DNA of 44,681 bases. It comes from Gammaproteobacteria bacterium (GTDB lineage Bacteria; Pseudomonadota; Gammaproteobacteria; GCA-001735895). Of this stretch, positions 1-9,910 are shown one piece after another (position 1 is the stretch's first letter; each line of letters starts with the position of its first letter). Position numbers and translations under genes: made by a program. The stretch spans positions 1 to 44,681 of the forward strand of contig JAACFA010000035.1 in assembly GCA_009937625.1 (NCBI GenBank). The letters are read 5' to 3'. The notes below the pieces were generated by a model. The model was not told where the DNA came from and did not search any database. It saw only the letters and a program-made list of their open reading frames with translations.

Positions 1-133
1 TCGCCGCGGGCGCGCCGATGAGGACGATATCCGCGTTGCGGGTGTCCCCGGGCTCGGCGACGGGCAGGTCGAAAAAACCGCCGCTGGGTGCGCCGCCGAA
101 CATGGATTTCATTTTGGGAGTTTTCTGATTCAT
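1..133 (-). CDS. Ureohydrolase (agmatinase/arginase-like) N-terminus, truncated by window edge
   Basis: Reverse translation MNQKTPKMKSMFGGAPSGGFFDLPVAEPGDTRNADIVLIGAPAA; the 'ADIVLIGAP' start resembles ureohydrolase family N-termini. Confidence 0.5.
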   Translation of the reverse strand, partial: MNQKTPKMKSMFGGAPSGGFFDLPVAEPGDTRNADIVLIGAPAA

Positions 134-149
134 GCTGTTGCTCTTTATG

Positions 150-1919
150 CTAAGCGTCGCTAAGCGACACCAGCGTGTACAATTTTATCGACCGGGTCTG
201 GCCGCGTGCCGTGGTTTCACCGATTAGTTTAAGCTCGTCTTCCGACAGATGTGCGACCGCCGATTCCGACATTAGCAGACGGGTTCCGTATTCCTTGTTC
301 ATCGCTTCCAGGCGCGCCGCAAGATTGACCGCGTCGCCGTGCACCGTGTAGTTCAGCCGGCCCTTGGCGCCAATCGCGCCGGCGACGACCTTGCCGCTGT
401 TGATGCCGATTCGGATATTGAGCGGTTCACCGGCAAACTCGCTGCCGGCGACCGAAGTCAGCATGTCCTGTGCGGCCAGCACGGCATTGCGCGCATGCTC
501 GTCGTCTGCCACCGGAACATTGAAGGTAGCCAGGATAGCGTCGCCCTGAAACTGGGTGACTACGCCGCCATGTTGTTCGAGGATCTCCACCATGCGCGAG
601 AAAAAGGCGTTCAGCACTTCGACGATCTTGACCGGCCCCAGCGTTTCGGTGAGCCGGGTAAAGGCTTCGATGTCGCAAAACAGGATCGTGGCCTCGCTTT
701 GCTGGACCTCGAGATCGCCGCCGCCGGCCAACAGCGATCTGGCGACTTCCTCGGGAACGAATCGACCCAGCGTGTCGCGTATAAGCCTGCGGTCGCGCAG
801 TCCGCTGACCATGTTGTTGAAGGCCACGCCAGCATCGTCCAGCTCGCGAATACGGCTACCGCTCAAGGGTTCGATTCGGTCCAGCTCGCCAGCGTCGACC
901 GCGTCCGCGGCCCGCACGATCGCCTTGACCGGGGAACTAACCTTGCGGCCGACGATGATCGACGCGATGATCGCGAGCACGAGTACGATCAACCCGGCGG
1001 TTAGAGCCCGGATAGCCCGCTCGGCCTGCTCGTTCGGCATCAGGTTGGTGTTGATATAGGCACCGATAGTCCAGTCAGCGGGCCCGAAACGTTTGATATT
1101 GCGGTACAGGTACAGGTAGTAGTTGTCGCCCCAGAAGAGACCGCTGGCCTCGGTATCCGCCAGTGCCGACGAAATAAAGGCCGCATCCTCGTCCGGTGAC
1201 CAGATGCGTTGTAGTACCAGGTCGTTGAGTTGCTCGAGCCGCGGCAGCGGTTGTTGTTCATTGCTGCCGGTGATCGCCGGATGCGCCAGCACGTAGTCGC
1301 GGTCGTACAAAACAAATGGAGTCACGCCGGTATCCGCGTAACTTCGCGCCAGGAAGGCCGAAAGCTCCTGCACCGTTACGATCTGGGCGAAAATGCCGAT
1401 AAATTCTCCCTTGTCATCGTACAACGGAATATCGTGCAGCAGGGTCGTGGCGCTAACCGTATCGGTAAAAATCGGGTCGCGCCAGGCCGCTGTGCCGTCG
1501 GTTTTGGCCTGTTCGAGGTAGTCCCGTATCCAGGGTCTTTGCGACCAATCCTCGGTAATTGCGATCCGTTCATCGCGGTGCCAGCGACGAGCCAGGTTGT
1601 CGGGGGTGATTATGGCGATGCCCGCGACCTGGGGCGTCGCCGCGAGGACGCCATAAAAATAGTCGTCCAGTGCCTCGAGATCCGACAGATCCTTGATATC
1701 GCGTGCCACCCAATGCGCCTGGTCACGTACCGGCTGCAGGCGCGCGTCGAGGCTCTGTTCCATCTGGTCGATCAGGCCTTGTGCCTCGTTGGCCCACAGT
1801 TGACGGGTGGACTGCACGGCCTGGCCGAAACCGAGAAGCAGTACGATGGCGACGGTAAAGGCGAGCAGGCCGCTGGTCCCGAACACGGTGATCGCGGTAA
1901 TCGGAATACGATATTTCAA
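150..1919 (-). CDS. Adenylate/guanylate cyclase with extracytoplasmic Cache-like sensor, HAMP and class III cyclase domain
   Basis: N-terminal TM, ~270 aa sensor, second TM (LTAGLIVLVLAIIASIIVG), HAMP, then ATILFCDIEAFTRLTETL...VTQFQGDAILATF...IRIGINSGKVVAGAIGAKGRLNYTVHGDAVNLAARLE typical of class III cyclases. Confidence 0.93.
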   Translation of the reverse strand: MKYRIPITAITVFGTSGLLAFTVAIVLLLGFGQAVQSTRQLWANEAQGLIDQMEQSLDARLQPVRDQAHWVARDIKDLSDLEALDDYFYGVLAATPQVAGIAIITPDNLARRWHRDERIAITEDWSQRPWIRDYLEQAKTDGTAAWRDPIFTDTVSATTLLHDIPLYDDKGEFIGIFAQIVTVQELSAFLARSYADTGVTPFVLYDRDYVLAHPAITGSNEQQPLPRLEQLNDLVLQRIWSPDEDAAFISSALADTEASGLFWGDNYYLYLYRNIKRFGPADWTIGAYINTNLMPNEQAERAIRALTAGLIVLVLAIIASIIVGRKVSSPVKAIVRAADAVDAGELDRIEPLSGSRIRELDDAGVAFNNMVSGLRDRRLIRDTLGRFVPEEVARSLLAGGGDLEVQQSEATILFCDIEAFTRLTETLGPVKIVEVLNAFFSRMVEILEQHGGVVTQFQGDAILATFNVPVADDEHARNAVLAAQDMLTSVAGSEFAGEPLNIRIGINSGKVVAGAIGAKGRLNYTVHGDAVNLAARLEAMNKEYGTRLLMSESAVAHLSEDELKLIGETTARGQTRSIKLYTLVSLSDA

Positions 1920-1955
1920 CGAGGTTGCTAACTTAGGGCTTAATCAGGGGACAGG

Positions 1956-4900
1956 TCAAGGTTTGTAAATATCTACGCTATCGCCACCGTTGAATTTTTG
2001 GAACAGATTCGCCCGCTCCGACGCGACCGTCTCGATGCTGGCCTGTTTGACGTGTCCGAAGCCGCGAATCCTTTGCGGCAGGCGCGCAATTTCGACGGCT
2101 GTGTCGAAATTTTGCGGCTTGATGTCATTCAGCAGTTGCTCGACATCCCGCTCGTAGTCGGCGATAAGGCGCCGTTCGAGTTTGCGTTCGGCGCTGTAGC
2201 CGAAAACGTCCAGCGCGCCTCCGCGGAATTTTTTTAACTTTGCCAGCAGGCGGAACAGGGATAGCACCCAGCCGCCAAATTCGCGCTTCCGCGGAATGCC
2301 GGTTTGTGGGTCGCGTTTCGCCAGCAAGGGTGGCGCCAGGTGAAAACGCAGTCGGTAGTCACCTTCGAACTGGGTTGCCAGGGTCTTTTCGAAATCACCG
2401 TTGCTGTAAAGCCTGGCGACCTCGTACTCGTCCTTGTAAGCGAGCAGTTGAAAATAACTGCGCGCCACGGCCTCGGTCAAAGCGTAACTGCAGGCGGCGC
2501 CCGGCGCCTCCAGCGACTGTTCCAGCGCTCGCACCCGCTGCAGCAGCTTCAGGTAACGGTCGGCATAAGCCTGGTCCTGGTACTCGACCAGGCAGGCGCT
2601 GCGGTAATCGATGATTTCGTCGAGATCGGTTTGTTCAGCGTCGGTTTGATGTGGCTTTTCGAAACCGGCTGCACGCCTCACGGCGTCGGCGTCGACGGCA
2701 AAGCGGCGGCCCCACAGAAAGGCCCGTCGATTTTTTTCTACCGCGACCCCGTTCAGCTCGATTGCCTCGAGAATCGAATCCGCTTCCAGCGGCACCAGGC
2801 CGTTCTGGTAAGCCACACCCAACAGCAGGAAGTTCGAAAATATCGCGTCGCCGAGCAGGCTGGTGGCCAGCCGCGTGGCGTTGACGAAATGGCCTCGCCC
2901 CGGTTCGATCTGCTCCTCGATCGTCTGCTGCATATCGTTGACCGGGAAGATGGCATCCCTGTCATGGGTGAAATCGGCGGTTGGCGACAGATGGTTGTTG
3001 ATCACGGCATGGGAATGCCCGTGATTGAGCTTGGCCAGCGCGTCGTTGGCCGCCGAAACCACGAGATCGGCGCCGAGCAGCAGGCTGGCTTCGCCCGAGG
3101 GGATGCGTACCGAATGGATCTCCTGTTGCGTCGCGGCGATGCGCACATGCCCGGTCACGGCACCGAACTTTTGCGCGAGCCCGGTCTGGTTCAGCACCGA
3201 TACCCCTTTCTGTTCGATGTGTGCCGCCATACCCAGCACCGAGCCGACGGTTAGTATGCCGGTGCCGCCAATGCCGGTGATCAGGATGCTGAAGGTACCG
3301 ACCAGGGGCTGCTGCCGCGGTTGCGGCGGCGCCGCCCAGCTGTCGTCGCTGGCCTGTGTCGGACTCCTTCGTAACTGCCCGCCGTGCACGCTAACGAAGC
3401 TCGGGCAAAATCCACGCAGGCAGGAGAAATCCTTGTTACAGGCGCTCTGGTCGATCGCGCGCTTGCGCCCCAGTTCCGTCTTTTTCGGGATGATCGACAG
3501 GCAGTTGGATTGCACCCCGCAGTCGCCACAGCCTTCGCATACCGCGGCATTGATGAAGGCGCGTTTCGGTGGATCCACCAGGATGCCTTTTTTGCGCCTG
3601 CGCCTTTTTTCCGCGGCGCAGGTTTGTGCGTAAATTAGCGCGGTGCATCCCTCTGTATCGCGCAGTTCGCACTGGATCGCCTCGAGTTGAGCGCGGTGCG
3701 AAACGGTAACCCCGGCGCCGGCGACGCTGCGGTAGATTTCCGGCTCGTCGGATACCACGGCGATACGTTTGAGTCCCTCGGCGCGCAACTGTTCGACGAT
3801 CCGGGACACCGATAAGCTCCCATCGAAGGGTTGCCCACCGGTCATGGCGACCGCGTCGTTGTAGAGAATCTTGTAGGTAATATTGACCCCGGCCGCGACC
3901 GCCGCGCGTATCGCCAGCAGGCCTGAGTGGAAGTAAGTGCCGTCGCCCAGGTTTTGAAACACGTGCTTGTTATCGGTGAAAGGCGCCTGGCCAAGCCAGG
4001 TCGCACCTTCGCCACCCATCTGGGTAAAGGTGACGGTGCCCCGATCCATCCAGGTCGCCATGTAGTGGCAACCGATGCCGCCATAGGCCCGGCTGCCCTC
4101 GGGCAGCACGGTCGAAGTGTTGTGCGGGCATCCCGAGCAGAACCAGGGTTTGCGTTCCACGCGGTTTCGAGGCTTTGCGAGCGCGGCTTCCTTGGCTTCG
4201 AGAAATTTCAGCCGCTGCTGAATCGATTCGCTATCGAAAAATCGTGCAATGCGCGCCGCGATAACGCGTGCGATCATGCCCGGGGTCAGTTCGCCGAGGT
4301 TGGTAACCAGCAGGTTGCGATCCTCGTCGTATTCACCGACCACGCGGGGTCGGCGATCGACCGGCCAGTTGTAGAGTTGTCCGGTCAACTGGTCCTCGAT
4401 GACGCTGCGTTTTTCCTCGACCACCAGGATTTCCTCGAGCCCATCGGCAAACTTGTGCGTCATGACCGGTTCCAGCGGCCAGCTCATGCCGACCTTGTAC
4501 AGGCGGATGCCGATCTTCGCCGCCAGCCGTTGATCGATGCCGAGGTCGCTAAGCGCCTGCAGGGTGTCGAGATAAGATTTGCCGGTGGTGACGATCCCGA
4601 GGCGCGCATTATCGCTGTCGAGCTCGATGCTGTTCAGGTTGTTGGCGCGCGCAAACGCGCGGGCGGCGTATATCTTGTGACGCTGCAGGCGTTCTTCCTG
4701 CGCCATCGGCGAGTCGGGCCAGCGAGTATGCACACCGTCTTGCGGCAATTCGTAATCGTCCGGAATCGCGACCTGGACGCGCCCGGGGTCGATCTCGGCC
4801 GAGATCGCGGCATCCATGTTTTCGGTAATTGCCTTCATCCCGACCCAGCAACCGCTGTAACGCGAAAGCTCCCAGCCGAAGATGCCGAGGTCGAGCACTT

Positions 4901-5423
4901 CCTGCACGCCCGAGGGGTTGAGCACCGGGCTGGTTGCGCCGACGAACATGTGATCGCTCTGGTGGGGCAGGGTTGACGACTTGCAGGCATGGTCGTCGCC
5001 GACCACGGCCAGCACGCCGCCGTAGGGCGAGGTGCCGAAGGCGTTGGCGTGCTTGAGCACGTCCATGCTGCGGTCGAGCCCCGGCCCCTTGCCGTACCAC
5101 AGGCCGAACACGCCGTCGTACTTTGCGCCCGGAAACAGCCCCACCTGCTGACTACCCCAGACCGCGGTCATCGCCAGGTCTTCGTTAACGCCGGGCAGAA
5201 AATGAATATTGTGCGCCTCGGTAAAGTTTTTGGCCTTCCACAAGGCCTGGTCGAGCCCGCCGATTGGCGAGCCGCGATAACCCGAGATGAAACAGGCCGT
5301 GTTGAGGCCGCGATCGAGATCGCGCTGATGCTGCAGGATGGGTAATCGGACCAGGGCTTCGATGCCGGTCATGAAGGCGCGGCCCTTGTCCAGCGTATAC
5401 TTATCGTCGAGAGAGACTTTCAT
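1956..5423 (-). CDS. Indolepyruvate ferredoxin oxidoreductase, fused alpha/beta (1155 aa)
   Basis: TPP-enzyme/2-oxoacid:acceptor oxidoreductase architecture; FCSGCPHNTST, GGIGCHYMATWMDR, ferredoxin-like CEGCGDCGVQSNC, GIGGTGILTVG. Confidence 0.93.
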   Translation of the reverse strand: MKVSLDDKYTLDKGRAFMTGIEALVRLPILQHQRDLDRGLNTACFISGYRGSPIGGLDQALWKAKNFTEAHNIHFLPGVNEDLAMTAVWGSQQVGLFPGAKYDGVFGLWYGKGPGLDRSMDVLKHANAFGTSPYGGVLAVVGDDHACKSSTLPHQSDHMFVGATSPVLNPSGVQEVLDLGIFGWELSRYSGCWVGMKAITENMDAAISAEIDPGRVQVAIPDDYELPQDGVHTRWPDSPMAQEERLQRHKIYAARAFARANNLNSIELDSDNARLGIVTTGKSYLDTLQALSDLGIDQRLAAKIGIRLYKVGMSWPLEPVMTHKFADGLEEILVVEEKRSVIEDQLTGQLYNWPVDRRPRVVGEYDEDRNLLVTNLGELTPGMIARVIAARIARFFDSESIQQRLKFLEAKEAALAKPRNRVERKPWFCSGCPHNTSTVLPEGSRAYGGIGCHYMATWMDRGTVTFTQMGGEGATWLGQAPFTDNKHVFQNLGDGTYFHSGLLAIRAAVAAGVNITYKILYNDAVAMTGGQPFDGSLSVSRIVEQLRAEGLKRIAVVSDEPEIYRSVAGAGVTVSHRAQLEAIQCELRDTEGCTALIYAQTCAAEKRRRRKKGILVDPPKRAFINAAVCEGCGDCGVQSNCLSIIPKKTELGRKRAIDQSACNKDFSCLRGFCPSFVSVHGGQLRRSPTQASDDSWAAPPQPRQQPLVGTFSILITGIGGTGILTVGSVLGMAAHIEQKGVSVLNQTGLAQKFGAVTGHVRIAATQQEIHSVRIPSGEASLLLGADLVVSAANDALAKLNHGHSHAVINNHLSPTADFTHDRDAIFPVNDMQQTIEEQIEPGRGHFVNATRLATSLLGDAIFSNFLLLGVAYQNGLVPLEADSILEAIELNGVAVEKNRRAFLWGRRFAVDADAVRRAAGFEKPHQTDAEQTDLDEIIDYRSACLVEYQDQAYADRYLKLLQRVRALEQSLEAPGAACSYALTEAVARSYFQLLAYKDEYEVARLYSNGDFEKTLATQFEGDYRLRFHLAPPLLAKRDPQTGIPRKREFGGWVLSLFRLLAKLKKFRGGALDVFGYSAERKLERRLIADYERDVEQLLNDIKPQNFDTAVEIARLPQRIRGFGHVKQASIETVASERANLFQKFNGGDSVDIYKP

Positions 5424-5474
5424 AACACCACCAAACCAGCGCGAGGGAATCGCATAATTTTAGACCTGTCGAGC

Positions 5475-5559
5475 GGGAAAAAAATTTCCCATTTGTTGTA
5501 AAAGGAATGTTTTATGGAAAATTATTCCTATATTATTGGAATAATTAAAATTTTATTCC
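5475..5559. promoter_or_regulatory. Putative Lrp/AsnC operator array between divergent ior and lrp genes
   Basis: GGGAAA-AAAA-TTTCCC (5475-5490); perfect AATTATTCC-N9-GGAATAATT (5520-5546); GGAATAA-N8-TTATTCC (5538-5559) sharing a half-site. Confidence 0.55.
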
Positions 5560-5566
5560 AATATTA

Positions 5567-6052
5567 ATGAATTTATCGCCAATCGATGTCAAGATACTGG
5601 CCCTGTTACAGCAGGACGCTTCGCTCACGGCCGCCGAGATCGCCGAGCAGGTAAACCTGTCTGCCTCTCCCTGCTGGCGCCGGATCAACCGCCTCGAACG
5701 GGAGGGTGTCATCGATCGCAAGGTGGCGCTGCTCGACGCCGAAAAACTGGGCCTGGGGCTGGTTGTCTTCTCGCGTGTCAGCCTCGAGAAAAACGACGAG
5801 GTCGCGTTGCATGAATTCGAGGCGCGGGTACGCGAGTATCCGGAGGTCGTCGAGTGTTACACCGTGACCGGTTCCGCGGACTATTTTCTGAAGATTATTA
5901 CCCGGGATATCAAGCACTATGATCGTTTTTTGCGCCGGAAATTGATACAGATACCGCTGGTCAGGGATGTCAATTCCAGTGTTGCGGTGACGCAGATAAA
6001 ATATACCACCGGTCTGCCGCTGGAAACCCAGTTGCAGACCTCGAGCCATTAG
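5567..6052 (+). CDS. Lrp/AsnC family transcriptional regulator
   Basis: MNLSPIDVKILALLQQDASLTAAEIAEQVNLSASPCWRRINRLEREGVI HTH plus RAM domain; divergent from ior. Confidence 0.95.
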   Translation: MNLSPIDVKILALLQQDASLTAAEIAEQVNLSASPCWRRINRLEREGVIDRKVALLDAEKLGLGLVVFSRVSLEKNDEVALHEFEARVREYPEVVECYTVTGSADYFLKIITRDIKHYDRFLRRKLIQIPLVRDVNSSVAVTQIKYTTGLPLETQLQTSSH

Positions 6053-6178
6053 CGAGAGAGCAGCTGCCATTTGTGCGCCGATCGTCCCAACCCGGTCGCC
6101 GTGTTACAAGTGCTTGCAGAATAAATAACTTGTAGGCTTAATACGCATTTCCCACGGTTTGATAGGTGCTTTCAGCCA

Positions 6179-6622
6179 ATGATCAACAAGATTCTGGTTG
6201 CTACCGACGCGTCCGCGGCGTCGGGCCGCGCGGTCAGTTTTGCTGCACAATTGGCAGTGATACACGAAGCGGAATTGCTGATCTTGAACGTCATTCGGGA
6301 CATGCAGCTGCCCGACGAACTCAAGAATGCGCCCGAGTTCGAATCCTTTAACAACACGCGTGACGACCTGATGCGCCAGGCCGCTGACCGGATCCTGGAC
6401 GAGGCCAGGAAAAAGGCCAAAAAAGCTGGTGCAAAAAAGGTGCAAACCGCTATCGGCAGCGGCGATCCGGCGACCAGCGTCGCGGGTTTTGCCAAGCGCC
6501 GTAAAGTCGACCTGATCGTTGTCGGCACGCGTGGCCTGTCGAAGATCAAGGCTGCCTCGATGGGCAGCGTGTCGCGCAAGCTGCTGGACCTGACCGACGT
6601 CAACTGTGCCGTTATCCGGTAG
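6179..6622 (+). CDS. Universal stress protein (UspA family)
   Basis: NKILVATDASAASGRAVSFAAQLA ... VDLIVVGTRGLSKIKAASMGSVSRKLLDLTDVNCAVIR: ATP-binding Usp motif G-x2-G-x9-G(S). Confidence 0.95.
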   Translation: MINKILVATDASAASGRAVSFAAQLAVIHEAELLILNVIRDMQLPDELKNAPEFESFNNTRDDLMRQAADRILDEARKKAKKAGAKKVQTAIGSGDPATSVAGFAKRRKVDLIVVGTRGLSKIKAASMGSVSRKLLDLTDVNCAVIR

Positions 6623-6629
6623 GTTTGGC

Positions 6630-6735
6630 AGTCATCCCCGCGCAGGCTTGCGCGGCCCGGCGGGGATCTTGAGAATCCCTGACGATAACCATCAAAGTAC
6701 ATTGGGAGATCCCCGCTTGCGCGGGGATGACTCCT
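6630..6735. repeat. REP/BIME-like inverted pair
   Basis: agtcatccccgcgcaggcttgcgcggcccggcggggatctt ... gagatccccgcttgcgcggggatgact; same core at 33176-33203 and 37583-37655. Confidence 0.75.
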
Positions 6736-6771
6736 GGCGGGATGGCTCCCGGCGAACAGGACTCTTGTTAA

Positions 6772-9138
6772 TTATTCCGGGGGCGGAACGTCGCGTACTC
6801 TCGATTTGGTCGGATCGTAGAAAGGGAAGGGCACAACTTTCGCCGGCAGACGCTTCTGCTTGCCGTCGAGCTTGCCGACCTCGACTTCGGTGCCGGCCGC
6901 GCTGTGCTCGACCTGGATGCGGCACAGCGCCAGGTTCTTGCGCAGGATTGGCGAGCGCACCGCGCTGGTGATCTCGCCAACCTGGTTACGCCCGATGTCG
7001 ACGCAGTCGCCGTTGGCGGCGAGCTCGTCGCCATTCAATTCGAGACCGACCAGTACCCGTTGCGGATTTTCCTTGCGCCTGACCAGTGACGCCTTGCCGA
7101 TGAAGTCGTCTTCCTTGGTTTTGAGCGGGACGGTAAACCCGATCCCGGCCTCGAACGGGTCGGTTTGATCGCTGAACTCGTAGCCGGCGAAAATCAGGCC
7201 GGCCTCGACGCGCAGCATGTCGAGGGCTTCGAGCCCCAGTGGAGTCAGATCGTAGTCCTTGCCGGCTTCCCAGACCGCGTCCCACACGGCGGGCGCATCC
7301 TTGGGATGGCAGAAAACCTCGTACCCGAGTTCACCGGTGTAGCCGGTGCGCGAAACCACCAGCGGGATGCCGTGTTCGTCGCCGATGCGCGCGATCGAGA
7401 AGCGGAACCATTCGAGTTCGTCGATGGTGGCCTGGTCGGGGCGCGTCCAGATTATCTGGCGCAGGATATCGCGGCTCTTCGGGCCCTGTACCTGCAGGTT
7501 ATGCAACTGGTCGGTCGAGTTTCTCACCCAGGCCTGCAGCCCCAGTTTTTCGGCCTGTTCGCGCAACCAGATTCCGCTCTCGTCGCTACCGCCGATCCAG
7601 CGAAAGTTATCCCGGCCGAGGCGAAACACGGTGCCGTCGTCGATCATGCCGCCGTTTTCGTAACACATCGCGGTATAAACTACCTGACCGACCGCAAGCC
7701 TGCGAATATTGCGCGTGACGCAGGTTTGCATCAGCAACTCCGCGTCGGGACCGGTAACCTCGTACTTGCGCAGTGGCGACAGGTCGATCACGACCGCGCC
7801 CTCGCGGCAGGCCCAGTACTCGTCGAGCGCGCCGTGCTTGGTGTAGCTGTTGGCGAGCCAGTAACCGGCGTACTCGGTGAAGTTACGCGTGTGTTCCGAA
7901 GTGCGGCTGTGAAAGCCGGTTTCCTTTGTCATCTCTTTGTCTGCGTCTGCTGTCATTCTGAATGCCGTCGCTTTGGTAAATGAATTTTTGCCCGGGTAGA
8001 CGCGCAGGTGGATATCGGTCGGGTTCCAGCCGTTAGCGGCGTCGATGTCGCAGGGACAGGCCGACGATACGCACAGGATATCTTTCAGCGCACGCATCAA
8101 TACGTAGTCACCGGGGCGTGACCAGGGTTCGTCGAAGTACATCTGGTTGGCGTCGTCGATCCCGGTGTTGAAGAACAGGTTGATCGCCATCCAGCCCTTG
8201 CGCGCTTCCACGCCGTAGGGTCGCAGCGCCTGGTTGAAGTTGTCCGAACAGTTGACGTGGCCGGGATAACCCATGTCGTCGTAGTACTTGGCGGTGCAGG
8301 CCGTGCCGAAGCTGTCGTGGCGGCCGCAGGTGTCCTGCACGACTTCGAGCATCGCCTCGAAGTTCTGGTCGTAAAACTTGGAGTAGAGACCCGGGGCCGG
8401 GTAGGCGGCGCCGACCACGTGCCGGGTGCCGGTAGCGTCGAGGCAGCGCTCCACGCCTTTTTCCAGCATCGGCGCGTCGAAGCACTGGAGATCCGAGCAT
8501 TCTCGTCCCTCGACGTCGATGATCTGGATGTAGTCGCCGGCCTTGACCTCGTAGGCGTAAGCGGTACGCGCAGCGATGCGCACATCGGCCAGCGGATCGG
8601 CCAGCGGATCGGGCAATCGGATTATCGATTCCCGCTCGGCGCCAGGCTGGCGATGAACGAAGGCGACCAGGTCGGTGGACGTATCCTGCCGGTCGGCGCG
8701 CATATCGCCGCCCGGCGCGGCAACAATGCAGGTAATGTCCTGCTGGGCGGTAAATCGCACCGAATCACCGGCTGGTGACCGATCCGCGAACACGCGGGTG
8801 CTGCGCGCCTGCTCGAGCGATATGCCCTTATCTGCCAGCGCCGCCTGCAATAAACCGGCGCTGCCTGCGCCAGATTCGATAATCTGTTTCAGGCCCTCGC
8901 TGTTGCCGTCGTGGCGAGCACCGATCAACCCGCTGTCGCTGCGACCGTTGCTATCGAATACGCTGATCTCGCCCGGCTGCAGGCCCTCCGGGTTAACCAG
9001 TTCCAGTTCGTCGCCGGCAGCAAGGCTGAGCGCCGTGCTGCCGCCGCCTTTTACCAGGTAACGCTCGATGTTGGTCGGTAGCACGTTGAGGCCGGGTTTG
9101 CGAACCCTTGGCTGGCTGGTGAACAGCGGCTGGCTCAT
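6772..9138 (-). CDS. tdm: Trimethylamine N-oxide demethylase (aldolase)-like protein: N-terminal DUF1989, C-terminal GcvT/THF-binding domain
   Basis: 788 aa; DUF1989 region (ECSDLQCFD, HDSFGTACTAKYYDD, NCSDNFNQAL, CPCDIDAANGWNPTDIHLRV) fused to a GcvT-like half (VLMRAL... EGAVVIDLSPLRKYEVTGPDAELLMQ... GYTGELGYEVFC). This is the known Tdm architecture; tmm is in the same window. Confidence 0.82.
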   Translation of the reverse strand: MSQPLFTSQPRVRKPGLNVLPTNIERYLVKGGGSTALSLAAGDELELVNPEGLQPGEISVFDSNGRSDSGLIGARHDGNSEGLKQIIESGAGSAGLLQAALADKGISLEQARSTRVFADRSPAGDSVRFTAQQDITCIVAAPGGDMRADRQDTSTDLVAFVHRQPGAERESIIRLPDPLADPLADVRIAARTAYAYEVKAGDYIQIIDVEGRECSDLQCFDAPMLEKGVERCLDATGTRHVVGAAYPAPGLYSKFYDQNFEAMLEVVQDTCGRHDSFGTACTAKYYDDMGYPGHVNCSDNFNQALRPYGVEARKGWMAINLFFNTGIDDANQMYFDEPWSRPGDYVLMRALKDILCVSSACPCDIDAANGWNPTDIHLRVYPGKNSFTKATAFRMTADADKEMTKETGFHSRTSEHTRNFTEYAGYWLANSYTKHGALDEYWACREGAVVIDLSPLRKYEVTGPDAELLMQTCVTRNIRRLAVGQVVYTAMCYENGGMIDDGTVFRLGRDNFRWIGGSDESGIWLREQAEKLGLQAWVRNSTDQLHNLQVQGPKSRDILRQIIWTRPDQATIDELEWFRFSIARIGDEHGIPLVVSRTGYTGELGYEVFCHPKDAPAVWDAVWEAGKDYDLTPLGLEALDMLRVEAGLIFAGYEFSDQTDPFEAGIGFTVPLKTKEDDFIGKASLVRRKENPQRVLVGLELNGDELAANGDCVDIGRNQVGEITSAVRSPILRKNLALCRIQVEHSAAGTEVEVGKLDGKQKRLPAKVVPFPFYDPTKSRVRDVPPPE
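8583..8614 (-). repeat. 12-bp in-frame tandem repeat inside tdm (codes PLADPLAD)
   Basis: catcggccagcg gatcggccagcg gatcgggcaatc; protein ...RLPDPLADPLADVRI... Confidence 0.7.
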
Positions 9139-9141
9139 GCC

Positions 9142-9885
9142 TCAGTCCGTTTCCAGCAGATCATCGTGCACCCCGTAAAGGTGTTGCTTGATCAGTTTTA
9201 CCGCGCTGGAGGTGTCGCGGGCGGCAATCGCTTCATACAGCTTGCGATGCTGGCTATTGTAATAATCGATGCGGTCCGGGGTCAGCAGTTTGGACTTCAT
9301 CGTGCGCCATTGCGAGTGGCGCCGTACCTCGCTGATGCGTTCGTACAGCCAGTACATGAGCTTGTTGCGAGAACAGTGCGCCAGCGCCATGTGAAACGCC
9401 GCGTCGCCGCGCGCGAACTTTTCGGGATCGCCCCCGCAGTCCTCGCATTGCCGTAGCGCTTCACGCAGCTCGTCCAGCTCACGCGCGCTGGCGTTGGCAA
9501 TCGCCAGGCGCACCATGTGCGGTTCGATCGCTATCCGCACCTCGTTCATTTCCAGCGGGCTGGTGATGCTGGATATCTCTTGCTGATTGGCGATTTCCCG
9601 GTGGGTGACGTAAGTTCCGCTGCCGACCTGGCGCGTCACCAGGTGCTGTTGTTCCAGGATTTGCAGCACCGAGCGGATGGTACCGCGCGACACCCCGTAC
9701 TCCTCGGCCAGGTTGCGTTCGGCCGGCAGTCTTTCCTCGTAGGCGTAGTCGCCCTCGAGAATACTGCGGCGCAGTTGCGCCGCGACGTTACTGGTGGTTA
9801 CGCCAACGCGATGTCCGCTGCTTTTTCGCTCCGGCCTGGTCTCCGGGTCGGACGACACAAGGTTGCTGCTGTCAGCTGCTTTCAC
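9142..9885 (-). CDS. GntR family regulator (FadR/FCD subfamily)
   Basis: AAQLRRSILEGDYAYEERLPAERNLAEEYGVSRGTIRSVLQILEQQHLVTRQVGSGTYV wHTH plus FCD domain; 3 nt upstream of tdm on the same strand. Confidence 0.93.
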   Translation of the reverse strand: MKAADSSNLVSSDPETRPERKSSGHRVGVTTSNVAAQLRRSILEGDYAYEERLPAERNLAEEYGVSRGTIRSVLQILEQQHLVTRQVGSGTYVTHREIANQQEISSITSPLEMNEVRIAIEPHMVRLAIANASARELDELREALRQCEDCGGDPEKFARGDAAFHMALAHCSRNKLMYWLYERISEVRRHSQWRTMKSKLLTPDRIDYYNSQHRKLYEAIAARDTSSAVKLIKQHLYGVHDDLLETD

Positions 9886-9910
9886 GCTGATGAACTCCTC
9901 GCATTTAGGT

